NCBI GenBank assembly: GCA_963854835.1
Contig: OY978530.1
Location: 32,084,695-32,148,694 of the forward strand
Direction of reading: 5' to 3'
DNA length: 64,000 nt
DNA from: Megamerina dolium
Taxonomy: Eukaryota; Arthropoda; Insecta; Diptera; Megamerinidae
Made by a program: the position numbers and the translations under genes. The number at the start of each line of letters is the position of its first letter. Position 1 is the first letter of the stretch. The notes under the pieces are model-generated. The model did no database searches. It saw only the letters and a program-made list of their open reading frames with translations, and was not told the origin of the DNA. This document shows, in pieces, positions 44,150-55,903 of the stretch.

Positions 44150-47100
44150 GGTCTGGTGGTGTTTTCACAAGGTAACGCGTCTAACTGCCTCAACCGGGTG
44201 GGGCTATCGCAATCCTTGTTGAACTCATCGCAAGTCAACTCACTGGCTGTCATGTAGTTAGATCTGAGCGCTATGTGATGATACCTTTATTTGTTAGTGA
44301 GGGGTAGTCATGTAGCTTGCTCTGCTTGCTATGTGGTGGCGTCTTCATTATTATTAATGGGGGCCCTCCATGTGGCGACCACCGGGCAACGTCCTCCTGG
44401 CACCCGCTGGGAGACGGCTGTGAGTGGCGAAAATATCCTCGGTTAGAGGTTGTGCGTTGATTTTGGGACCCGCCACATAAAAAATCCCCCCAATGAAGAA
44501 AACAGCAATGCCTCGGATAAAGACTACCGCGACTACTGTTGCTGATGACCCCCGCAAACGAAAAAAAGACAACGATTCACGGATATGCACCTGGAATGTC
44601 CGGTCCTTTTATAGGGAGGGTGCCTCTATACAGCTGGTTGATGTCCTCGAAAAATACAGAGCTGATATCACCGCTCTCCAGAAAATGCGATGGAGGGGAC
44701 GTGGCTGCTCCAAAAGAGCGTCCTGTGACATTTACTATAGTTGCCATGCTGAAAGGCACGAATTAGGATGTGGATTTTTGGTCAGCAAGAGACTACGACA
44801 TCTTGTCTCGCATTTCACGCCTGTGAACGAGAGGCTGGCCACAATCCGCATCAAGGCAAAATTTTTCAACATCAGCCTTATATGTGCACACGCTCCGACG
44901 GATGAGAAGGACAATGTGACCAAGGAGAGCTTCTTTCAGCGCCTGGAAAAAGCTTATGACCGCTGCCCCCGCCACGATATCAAAATCGTGCTTAGCGATT
45001 TCAATGCTAGGGTGGGTAAGGAAGGTACCTTTGGTCCAACTGTCGAAAAATTCAGCCTCCACCAGAACACCTCCGATAACAGAATGAGGCTGATCGACTT
45101 CGCCGCAGCACGAAACATGGTAATTGGTAGTACCAGATTCCAGCATCTCGACATCCAAAAGCGACATGGCTGTCTCCAGATCATCGTACAAGAAACCAAA
45201 TTGATCATGTGGTGATTGACGGAAGGCATGCTTTCAGTGTGATGGACGTGAAATCGATCCGAGGTGCCAACATCTACTCGGATCACTACCTTGTTGCAGC
45301 TAAGGTGCGCACACGCTTATGTGTCGCAAATAACAAGAGAAGTCCCACACAGAGAAAGCTCGACGACAGTAAGCTGCGATCACCAGAGACAGCAGATGCA
45401 TTTTCCACTCGACTATCCGATCTGCTTATGCAGAACACTTCCCCACTTGATGATACATGCGCACGGTGGACACATATATCTCACTCAATGACTACTGCTG
45501 CCTAGGAGATAATCGGTTACTACCGACCTCTGAGGAATGAGTGGTATGATCAGGAGTGTCGCGACGCTACCGCAGAGCAAGACGCCGCCTACAGAAAAAC
45601 TCTGCGTGCAGGCGCAACGCGAGCTGTTAAGGAGCGGTATAGAGAGAAATGGTGTGCAGAGAGACGTCTTTTCAGGCGCAAGAAGAGGGAGTTGGAAAGA
45701 CGCGAGTGTGAGGAGATAGAGATGTGTACCGACAAGAATGAGACTCGAAAATTCTTCAACAAAATCAAGCGCCTGAGTGGAGGTTTAAATCGCGAAGCCT
45801 CTTCTTGTCGTGGTGGAAATGGGAATCTGGTTACGGATGTCTAGATTGTACTGAGCCTATTGAGGGAACACATCTCCGCGTTACTGAATGGCGATGCTAC
45901 GAACAATTCCGCCAGTGGAGGAGTTTGCCCGATAACCCCAATTACAGATGATGGTGTTGATGTTCCACCACCCGACTATGACGAGGTTGAAACGGCCATT
46001 TTAAGGCTGAAGAACAACAAAATTGCAGGTTCTGATGGCCTGCCTGCCGAGTTGTTTAAGACCGGAAGCGATGAGCTGCTCGCCTGCATGCACCAGCTCA
46101 TAAGCAGAATATGGTCGGAAGAAAGCATGCCTGATGATTAGAGGCTCAGTGTTCTCTGTCCTGTACATAAAAAAGGTGACCACAATTTGCGCCAACTACC
46201 GTGGAATAATTCTCCTGAGCATCGCTTACAAGGTTCTATCGAGCATATTGTGTGAAAGGTTGAAGCCTATGCTCAACAACCTGATTGGACCTTATCAGTG
46301 TGGCTTCAGACCTGGTAAATCCACCATCGACCAGATTTTCACACTGCGCCAAATCCTGAAGAAGACCCAAGAAAAACAGATCGATACACACCACCTATTT
46401 GTTGATTATAAAGCCGCTTTCGACAATCCGGTAAGGGATTGGGAAGGACCTCTTCGCACCGTTTAATACCGAACGGCGTTTCAGACAAGGTGATTCGTTA
46501 TCGTGCGACTTCTTCAATCTTATTATGGAGAAAATAATACGAGCTGCTGATCTACGACATAATGGCACTATCTTCAACAAAAGTGTCATGCTGTTAGCAT
46601 ATGCCGACGATATTGACATAATCGGCATGAACCCGCGAGCAGTCAGTGCAGCATTCTCAGAGTTGGAAAGAGAGTCGCGTCGGATGGGTCTCACGGTGAA
46701 CGAGGGCAAGACGAAGTATCTAGTGTCAACAAACAAAGAGTCCCGGCGTCTTGGACATCACGTCACTGTTGACAACTACGCTTTTGAAGTAGTAAGGGAC
46801 TTTGTCTATCTTGGAACCAGCATTAACAGCAGTAATGACCTCAGCTTGGAGATCATGCGTAGGATAACTCTTGCTAAAAGGTGTTAATTTGGGCAATTGA
46901 GAAGTCGAGCCCTCTCTCGAAGAACGAAAACTACACTCTACAAGTCTCTCATCATGCCTGTCCTAACATATGGCGCTGATGCCTGGAAAATTTCCACCTC
47001 GGATGAGCGAATGCTTGGAGTTTTCGAGAGAAAAGTCCTACGCAAGATCTTTGGACTTATTGGACTTTTGGCGTTGGTGGCGAGTACCGAATAAGGTACA

Positions 47101-47420
47101 ACCATGAGCTGTACGAGCTGTATGCCGATATTGATATAGTAAAGCGCATCAATATCCAGTGGCTGCTCTGGCTAGGTCATGTCGAGCGAATGGAAGAACA
47201 CGCTCCAGCTAGGAAGGTGTTATATTCGGAACCCGGTGGAGGACGACGCAGAAGAGGAAGACCTAACCTCCGGTGGAAGGACCAAGCACTGGAGAACCTG
47301 ACGGCGCTTGGAATTTCTAACTGGTGCCAGCTAGCAAAGAACAGAGATGGCTGGCGAAGCATGTTATTTTCGGCCCAAATCGATATTCAGTTGTTATGGC
47401 CACATAAGTAAGTGACTAAG
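44150..47420 (+). mobile_element. RTE-clade LINE, full length, broken (copy C)
   Basis: The 13-bp target duplication TATATGTAACAAT stands at 44137-44149 and 47421-47433. It starts GGTCTGGTGGTGTTTTCACA and ends CACATAAGTAAGTGACTAAG. It is inserted at the edge of a (TA)n tract. Confidence 0.9.
44493..47401 (+). pseudogene. RTE ORF of copy C, many lesions
   Basis: Opens at MKKTAMPRIKTTATT (44493) with the endonuclease start RICTWNVRSFYREG. A frame change near 45180, stops such as TAG at 45503-45505 and 45842-45844, a deletion of about 110 bp in the RT near 46440 (the FGIPAKLIRL segment is lost) and further breaks disable it. LAYADDIDIIG survives at 46600. It is more diverged from copy D than copies A and E are. 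Confidence 0.85.
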
Positions 47421-47433
47421 TATATGTAACAAT

Positions 47434-48165
<732 letters not shown>

Positions 48166-51144
48166 CTGCCCTCCTCTTAACCTTGTTCGTCCCGAACAAG
48201 TTTTTATACTTCCCCTCGATATGGCGCAAGTCGCTCCAAGTGCACTACTTTAAACTTTGCTCTTTTATTCCAGGCACGTTGAATACGATACACTACGTCA
48301 TTTATCTATGCTATAATCTCATATGGTCCTTCCCAATGAGTCTGTAGTTTAGGGGACAGGCCTTTCTTTCGTTGTGGATTATGAAGCATTACAAGCTCTC
48401 CTTCATAGAACCCTTTTGAATTCGCTTTCAAGTCATACCTGGCCTTCATCTTATCGCTTATCACCTGCGACCGCTCTCTGATGAACTGATGTACTTCATC
48501 CAACTGTTCCCGCTTTTGGCTAGTATAATTACCATCCGTTGATCTCGTTGGTGTTACGACTCCAAATTTTAAATCAGCTGGCAGTCTTAACTCGTTTCCA
48601 AAAATTGCTATTGCCGGTGTAGTAGCCGTCGTATCATGTTGTGCGCATCTATATGCCATGAGGAACATTGGTATATGTACATCCCAGTCTCTTTGGTATT
48701 TATCTACGACTTTTCTCAAATATTCCTCCAAGGTACGGTTAAATCGTTCTACCATGCCATCAGATTGTGGATGCAAAGGTGTTGTACGAGTTTTGTATAT
48801 ACCCAGCATACGGCATATCTCTTGGAATACAACTGATTCGAAATTTCGACCTTGGTCTGAGTGTAACTCCATCGGTACACCAAAACGAGTATTCCATTGG
48901 TTGACGAATACATCCGCAACTGTACTAGCTTCCTGATTTGGAATGGGGTATACTTCAGGCCATTTACTGAAGTAATCTATAACCACCAGAACATACTTGT
49001 TTCCTGCGTTGCTTATTGGAAATGGCCCAGCTATGTCCATAGCAATTCGCTCAAATGGAGCACCCACGACTTTTCTTAGTGGGACCTTTGGCCATTGCAC
49101 ATTGCTTACACTTCCGAATCCAATCAGCGACATGGTCATGACATCCAACCCAATAAAATCGTTTCTTTATTTTCTCGACGGTTTTGGTGATTCCCAAATG
49201 CCCTCCACTGGAGGCATTGTGATACTCAGCTATCACTTCATTTATTCTTGCCTTGGGTACCACTAGCAGATCATAAGTGATTTTTCCATCTTCACTTTCC
49301 CATGTTCGGAATAAACATCCGTCTCGTAAGTGCAGGCTTTGCCACTGCGCCCAGTATGCCTTTGCTATTGGACTCTCATTAGCCATTTCTTGCCAATCTG
49401 GACGTATGCCCTGCTCCTTGTATTCCATAATCTTTACGAGATCTGGGTCGTTCCGCTGATCTTCTTGCACTCGTTCGGGGGTCCATGTCTCCTCCGGCAA
49501 TATATTTGTAAGTCGTACGTCGACAATGTGCTCCTTGCTTTCCACTCGGGAACAATGTCTACATTCCATTTTGCAAGGACGACGAGATAGAGCATCCGCG
49601 TTGCCGTGATGTCCGATGTTCGATGGTAAAATGATAACTCTGCAGCCTTTCAATCCAGCGCGCCAATTGTCCTTCTGGGTTTTTAAATTGTAATAACCAC
49701 CTTAGCGCTGCGTGGTCAGTTCGTAGATGAAATGACTGACCGTACAAGTATTTATGGAAATACTTTACACATTCCAGTATTGCGAGCAACTCTCTTCGAG
49801 TGACACAGTAGTTTCTTTCTGGCTTCGACAGGATTTTACTGTAGTATGCTATTACTTTTTCTTGCCCATCTATGATCTGAGAGAGCACACCACCTATTCC
49901 ATAGCCACTCGCATCTGTGTCCAACACAAACTTTTGACCAGGTACTGGATACGCTAATACTGGTGCTGAACAGAGTTTTTCTTTCAGTTGTTCGAATGCT
50001 TTCTGTTGGTCTTCGCCCCATACAAATGGTTTGTTCTTTCTTGTTAACTCATGCAGACTGCTGGCGATGTTTGCAAATCCAGGAACAAATCGTCTATAGT
50101 AGGTACATAAGCCTAGGAAGCTTCTTAACTCTTGAAGATTCGATGGAATAGGCCATTCTTGTACTGCTGCTACTTTCTCCTCGTCGGTATGTACCCCGTC
50201 TGTTGTTACTTTATGTCCAAGATATTTAACTTCTCGCCTGAAGAGTGAACACTTTTTCATATTCAGTTTAAGCCCTGCTGATTGTATACGCTCAAATACT
50301 TCTTTCAACTTTTCCAGGTGGTCGTTAAAATCTTTTCCCATCACAATAATGTCATCGAGGTACACCAAGCACGTTTTCCAGTGTAGTCCTCTGAGTACAC
50401 GCTCCATCAAACGTTCGAAAGTAGCTGGCGCATTGCATAAACCAAATGGCATGACTGTAAATTGCCATAGACCATCGCCAATACTGAAAGCTGTTTTCTC
50501 TTTGTCTTCCTTACCAAGTTCCACTTGCCAGTATCCACTTTGCAAATCAAGAGTTGAGAACCACTTCGCACCAGATAGTGTGTCCAGAGTGTCAACGATT
50601 CTTGGCAGTGGATAGCTGTCTTTTTTCGTAATCTCATTCAGCTTTCTGTAATCCACACAGAATCGAGTACTTCCATCCTTCTTCTTTACCAGCACAACTG
50701 GTGAACTCCATGGACTCGCTGATGGTTCAATAACACCTTGTTTCTGCATATCGGAAATCAGCTTAATGGCTTCGTCTCTTTTGGCCAATGGAACTCGTCG
50801 TGGTGTTTGACGAATTGGTCTAGAATCACCGGTGTCAATGTGATGCTTCACGATGGTTGTTCGTCCTCCAGTTTTTCCATTTGAAGAAAAGATTGAACTG
50901 TACTTCTCCAATAGTTGTAAAGCCTTTTCTTTTTGCTGGTTGGTAAGCACACCTGCCCATTCTTCCATCTGTGCTTTTATTTCCGCTCTGACAGTTCCTG
51001 ATCTTCCACTTTTTATCGACGAACTCTTTTCGCAGTCTACTACGGCAGTGACTTCCTGGCAATGACCAATCACCATTCCTTTCTTCACAACTGTAGATGT
51101 ATTAGTTGGATTTAATATTCGCACAGGTACTATTCCATTTTCTT
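48166..51144 (-). pseudogene. pol: Pol of the left unit, N terminus and protease deleted
   Basis: RT and RNase H are open from 51124 to about 49640: STRFCVDYRKLNEITKKDSY, FSTLDLQSGYWQ, LVYLDDIIVMG, VLDTDASGYGIGG. A loss of eight bases near 49635 and a loss of 23 bases near 49070 shift the frame in the RNase H end and the integrase. The integrase core is kept at 48306-49148 (MDIAGPFP, HSDQGRNFE, MVERFNRT). A TAG at 48308-48306 replaces a Lys codon near the end. At 51141-51144 a CTT microhomology marks a 1161-bp deletion that joins pol to the gag C terminus. Non-functional. Confidence 0.85.
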
Positions 51145-51267
51145 GTATTCATTTCCATATTTACGCTGGAGTGTGTCCATCAGTGACTGATAGCTACCAC
51201 GATCTTTCTCTGGAATCATCTGTAACACCTCGGAAGCATTACCTTTTAATGCGACTATTAAAGCAGC

Positions 51268-54200
51268 TGGTGGTCTGGTGGTGTTTTCGCAAGGTAACGT
51301 GTCTAACTGCCTCAACCAGGTGGGGCTAGCGCAATCCTTGTTGAACTCATCGCAAGTCAACTCACTGGCTGTCATGTAGTTTGATCTGAGCGCTATGTGA
51401 TGATACCTTTATTTGTTAATGAGGGGTAGGTAATGTTAATAGCTTGCTCTGCTTACTCTGTGATGGCGCTTTCATTATTATTAATGGGGGCCCTCCATGT
51501 GGCGACCACCGGGCAACGTCTTCCTGGCACCCGCTGGGAGGCGGCTGAAGTGAGTGGCGAAAATCTCCTCGGTTAGAGGTTGTGCGTTGGGTTTGGGACC
51601 CGCCACATAAAAAACCCCCCCAATGAAAAAAACAAATATGCCTCGGAGAAGGACTACCGTTTTTGTTGATGACCCCCGCAAACGAAAAAAGGACCACGAT
51701 TTACGGATATGCACCTGGAATGTCCGATCCCTTTATAGGGAGGGTGCCTCTATCCAGCTGGTTGATGTCCTCGAAAAATACAGAGCTGACATCACCGCTC
51801 TCCAGGAAATGCGATGGACAGGACAGGGCTGCTCCAAAAGAGCGTCCTGTGACATCTACTACAGTTGCCATGCTGAAAGGCACGAATTAGGATGTGGATT
51901 TTTGGTCAGCAAGAGACTACGACATCTTGTCTCGCAGTTCACGCCTGTGAATGAACGGCTGGCCACAATCCGCATCAAGGCAAAATTTTTCAACATCAGC
52001 CTTATATGTGCCCACGCTCCGACGGATGAGAAGGACAATGTGACCAAGGAGAGCTTCTTTCAGCGCCTCGAAGAAGCTTATGACCGCTGCCCCCGCCACG
52101 ATATCAAAATCGTGCTTGGCGACTTTAATGCCAGGGTGGGCAAGGAAGGTACCTTTGGTCCAACTGTCGGAAAATTCAGCCTCCACCAAAACACCTCCGA
52201 TAACGGAATAAGGCTGATCGACTTCGCCGCAGCACGAAACATGGTAATTGGTGGTACCAGATTCCAGCATCTCGACATCCACAAAGCGACATGGCTGTCT
52301 CCAGATCATCGTACAAGAAACCAAATTGATCATGTGTTGATTGACGGAAGGCATGCTTCCAGTGTGATGGACGTGAAATCGATCCGTGGTGCCAACATCG
52401 ACTCGGATCACTACCTTGTTGCAGCTAAGGTGCGCACACGCTTATGTGTCGCAAATAACAAGAGAAGTCCCACACAGAGAAAGCTCGACGTCAGTAAGCT
52501 GCAATCACCAGAGACAGCAGATGCATTTTCCACTCGACTATCGGATCTGCTTATGCAGAACACTCCCCCACTTGATGATACATGCGCACGGTGGACACAT
52601 ATATCCCACTCCATGACTACTGCTGCCGAGGAGGTAATCGGTTACTACCGGCCTCTGAGGAATGAGTGGTATGATCAGGAGTGTCGCGACGCTACCGCAG
52701 AGAAAGACGCCGCCTACAGAAAAACCCTGCGTGCAGGCGTAACGCGAGCTGTTAAGGAGCGGTATAGAGAGAAAAGGAGTGCAGAGAGACGTCTTTTCAG
52801 GCGCAAGAAGAGGGAGTTGGAAAGACGCGAGTGTGAGGAGATAGAGATGTGTACCGACAAGAATGAGACTCGAAAATTCTTCGAAAAGATCAAGCGCCTG
52901 AGTGGAGGTTTAAATCCCGGAGCCTCTTCTTGTCGTGATGGAAATGGGAATCTGGTTACGGATGTCCAGAGTGTACTGAGCCTATGGAGGGAACACTTCT
53001 CCACGTTACTGAATGGCGATGCTACGAACAATTCCGCCAGTGGAGGAGAATGCCCGATAACCCCAATTACAGATGATGGTGTTGATGTTCCACCACCCGA
53101 CTATGACGAGGTTGAAACGGCCATTTTAAGGCTGAAGAACAACAAAGCTGCAGGTGCTGATGGCCTGCCTGCCGAGTTGTTTAAGACCGGAGGCGATGAG
53201 CTGCTCACCCGCATGCACCAGCTCATAAGCAGAATATGGTCGGATGAAAGCATGCCTGATGATTGGAGGCTCAGTGTTCTCTGTCCTGTGCATAAAAAAG
53301 GAGACCCCACAATTTGCGCCAACTACCGTGGAATAAGTCTCCTGAGCATCGCGTACAAGGTTCTATCGAGCGTACTCTGTGAAAGATTGAAGCCTATGCT
53401 CAGCAACCTGATTGGACCTTATCAGTGTGGCTTCAGACCTGGTAAATCCACCATCGACCAGATTTTCACACTGCGCCAAATCCTGGAGAAGACCCAAGAA
53501 AAACAGATCGACACACACCACCTATTTGTTGATTATAAAGCCGCTTTCGACAGTCCGGTAAGGGATTACCTCTACGCAACAATGTCTGAGTTCGGTATTC
53601 CTGCAAAGCTCATTCGACTTTGTAGAATGACACTGCATAACTCCCGTTGTGCAGTGAAAATTGGGAAGGACCTCTCCGCACCGTTTAATACCGAACGGGG
53701 TTTCAGACAAGGTGATTCGTTATCGTGCGACTTCTTCAATCTTATTATGGAGAAAATAATACGAGCTGCTGATCTACGACATAATGGCACTATCTTCAAC
53801 AAAAGTGTCATGCTGTTAGCGTATGCCGACGATATTGACATAATCGGCATGAACACGCGAGCAGTCAGTGCAGCATTCTCAGAGTTGGAAAGAGAGTCGC
53901 GTCGGATGGGTCTCACGGTGAACGAGGGCAAGACGAAGTATCTAGTGTCAACAAACAAAGAGTCCCGGCGTCTTGGACAGCACGTCACTGTTGACAACTA
54001 CGCTTTTGAAGTAGTAAGGGACTTTGTCTATCTTGGAACCAGCATTAACAGCAGTAATGACGTCAGCTTGGAGATCATGCGTAGGATAACTCTTGCTAAC
54101 AGGTGTTACTTTGGGCTGAGTAAGCAATTGAGAAGTCGAGCCCTCTCTCGAAGAACGAAAACTACACTCTACAAGTCTCTCATCATGCCTGTCCTAACAT

Positions 54201-54642
54201 ATGGCGCTGAAGCCTGGACAATTTCCACCTCGGATGAGCGAATACTTGGAGTTTTCGAGAGAAAAGTCCTACGCAAGATCTTTGGACCTATTTGCGTTGG
54301 TGGCGAGTACCGAATAAGGTACAACCATGAGCTGTACGAGCTGTATGCCGATATTGACATAGTAAAGCGCATCAAAATCCAGCGGCTGCGCTGGCTAGGT
54401 CATGTCGAGCGAATGGAAGAACACGCTCCAGCTAAGAAGGTGTTATATTCGGAACCCGCTGGAGGACGACGCAAAAGAGGAAGACCAAACCTCCGGTGGA
54501 AAGACCAAGTACTGGAGAACCTGACGGCGCTTGGAATTTCTAACTGGCGCCAGCTAGCGAAGAACAGAGATGGCTGGCGAAGCATGTTATTTTCGGCCTA
54601 AATCGATATTCGGTTGTTATGGCCACATAAGTAAGTAAGTAG
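51268..54642 (+). mobile_element. RTE-clade LINE, full length and intact (copy D)
   Basis: The 12-bp target duplication TATTAAAGCAGC stands at 51256-51267 and 54643-54654, in the gag gene of the left LTR unit; the uninterrupted site is seen at 60138-60160 in the right unit. It has a 355-bp leader, one ORF of 992 codons and the tail ATAAGTAAGTAAGTAG. This is the reference copy for the other four. Confidence 0.95.
51623..54601 (+). CDS. RTE endonuclease-reverse transcriptase, intact
   Basis: 992 residues. A short basic N terminus (PRRRTTVFVDDPRKRKK) is followed by an apurinic-type endonuclease: ICTWNVRSLYREG, LQEMRWTGQG, VLGDFNARVG, IDHVLIDGRH, DSDHYLVAAK (about residues 30-270). RT at about 480-760: VLCPVHKKGDPTICANYRGI, YQCGFRPGKSTIDQIF, HLFVDYKAAFDSP, ERGFRQGDSLSCDFFN, LLAYADDIDIIG and LTVNEGKTKYLVS. 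The C-terminal RTE domain (about 800-980) includes RYNHELYELYADIDIVKRIK and RGRPNLRWKDQVL. No stop or frame change, all catalytic residues present. I chose the ATG at 51623 because the endonuclease starts soon after; a second Met five codons later is possible. Confidence 0.93.
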   Translation: MKKTNMPRRRTTVFVDDPRKRKKDHDLRICTWNVRSLYREGASIQLVDVLEKYRADITALQEMRWTGQGCSKRASCDIYYSCHAERHELGCGFLVSKRLRHLVSQFTPVNERLATIRIKAKFFNISLICAHAPTDEKDNVTKESFFQRLEEAYDRCPRHDIKIVLGDFNARVGKEGTFGPTVGKFSLHQNTSDNGIRLIDFAAARNMVIGGTRFQHLDIHKATWLSPDHRTRNQIDHVLIDGRHASSVMDVKSIRGANIDSDHYLVAAKVRTRLCVANNKRSPTQRKLDVSKLQSPETADAFSTRLSDLLMQNTPPLDDTCARWTHISHSMTTAAEEVIGYYRPLRNEWYDQECRDATAEKDAAYRKTLRAGVTRAVKERYREKRSAERRLFRRKKRELERRECEEIEMCTDKNETRKFFEKIKRLSGGLNPGASSCRDGNGNLVTDVQSVLSLWREHFSTLLNGDATNNSASGGECPITPITDDGVDVPPPDYDEVETAILRLKNNKAAGADGLPAELFKTGGDELLTRMHQLISRIWSDESMPDDWRLSVLCPVHKKGDPTICANYRGISLLSIAYKVLSSVLCERLKPMLSNLIGPYQCGFRPGKSTIDQIFTLRQILEKTQEKQIDTHHLFVDYKAAFDSPVRDYLYATMSEFGIPAKLIRLCRMTLHNSRCAVKIGKDLSAPFNTERGFRQGDSLSCDFFNLIMEKIIRAADLRHNGTIFNKSVMLLAYADDIDIIGMNTRAVSAAFSELERESRRMGLTVNEGKTKYLVSTNKESRRLGQHVTVDNYAFEVVRDFVYLGTSINSSNDVSLEIMRRITLANRCYFGLSKQLRSRALSRRTKTTLYKSLIMPVLTYGAEAWTISTSDERILGVFERKVLRKIFGPICVGGEYRIRYNHELYELYADIDIVKRIKIQRLRWLGHVERMEEHAPAKKVLYSEPAGGRRKRGRPNLRWKDQVLENLTALGISNWRQLAKNRDGWRSMLFSA

Positions 54643-55407
54643 TATTAAAGCAGCAGTCTTGTCGCTATCATCCCATTGATTCTTCGAAGATGTTGTCTCG
54701 AATTGAAGCTTGAAGATATTGAATGGCGTGCTTCCGTCAAATGTTGGTGGCTTTAATTTGATTGTACTTGAATCTCTAATCACTGATGTGGCTGGTCCAT
54801 TTATTTTTAGTTGATTGAGTTCGTGCTGTAATTTCTCGAACTTATCTTCCAAGTCATCTACATGTTCCTTTAAATCCGTGACCTTTTCATTAATGGTTCC
54901 GGAAATTTCCTGAAATCTAAGTTCAATTCCTTTTTGTAGATTTTCGATGACGTGTTCTTGTCGAGCCGAACCTTCTTGAATTTCCATACGCAATTCAGCC
55001 GAATGTTCTTGAAACTTGGAGTCAATTGTTTTCTGGAACTCTCCCATAGCGTTTTCTTGACGTACCGAATGTTCTTGAAACTTGGAGTCAATGCGAGACG
55101 CATTTTCTTGTAACTTCGCATTAATTCCTTGCAGTTGCTGCTGCTGTTGTTGCATCATGGATTTCATGAGTTCCATTAGTTGACCACTCGAATCTATCTT
55201 GCTTTCTTCCTCAGCGTGTACGACTGCTTGTATATCGGCTTCCTCGAAGAACTCATGTTCTTCTACGTTAATTCCCTTAGCCTCCATAGCTTGCCTCAGC
55301 CTCACCAGCAGTTCCGCCTTTGCACCTGATGACGATAGATTCATCTCTACCAACAGCTTTTTAAGCTGGTCCACTTTTAGTTGGTCAATTTTCACCATCT
55401 TTACAGA

Positions 55408-55425
55408 ATCCCACTTCTGACACCA
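55408..55425 (-). promoter_or_regulatory. Primer binding site of the left unit, tRNA-Leu
   Basis: The minus strand reads TGGTGTCAGAAGTGGGAT, complementary to the 3' end of tRNA-Leu. It lies two bases from the LTR. Confidence 0.85.
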
Positions 55426-55427
55426 AT

Positions 55428-55865
55428 TGTTACGTTTTTATTCTGTGAACGTTTAATTCTATTTGAATTACCTTGTTCGACCACTGGATTCTGTTAATGA
55501 TAACTGCAACACTTATTTTATACAACTATATACAGCAACAATTTATTTAATAATCTCTATTTACAATCAACACTGTTTACAATCAACTATTTACTATAAC
55601 ACTTAAATGTACTTGCAACTTTTGCCTCTGTATCAATGTTTTCGCAATCACGTTCTGAATTAGATTGATTGTCAATTCTCAACACTGGCTCTATTTATAC
55701 TCTGTTGGCAACACCCTAGAATCTTCCTTTATCGAGATTCTTCTCTTCCTTTCTCGTTGGCTTGTTCTGGTTATCGCTCATTTCTTTTTGTTGACAATCG
55801 TTTCAATGCTGCCAATAGTGTCAGTCACAATAGTGATGAGTAATCAACTATCGATACTCGTTACA
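55428..55865 (-). repeat. LTR 2 (shared middle LTR)
   Basis: 438 bp. It is bordered on the right by a polypurine tract (AAGAGGAGGGCAG, minus) and on the left by a primer site, so it acts for both units. Confidence 0.9.
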
Positions 55866-55903
55866 CTGCCCTCCTCTTAACCTTGTTCGTCCCGAACAAG
55901 TTT

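Larger units (their letters stand above)
51145..55398 (-). pseudogene. gag: Gag of the left unit, interrupted by an RTE LINE and 3' truncated
   Basis: The start at 55398 (MVKIDQLKVDQLKKLL) opens a SAP-like helical motif (residues 5-40), then a long heptad-rich region with repeated QEHSxRQE and FQKTIDSKFQ units (about 70-180), and the beginning of the capsid-like domain (STIKLKPPTFDGSTPFNIFK). The RTE (51268-54642) splits it. The remainder at 51145-51267 continues to KYGNEYKK and then hits the deletion, so the zinc knuckle is missing. Confidence 0.85.
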
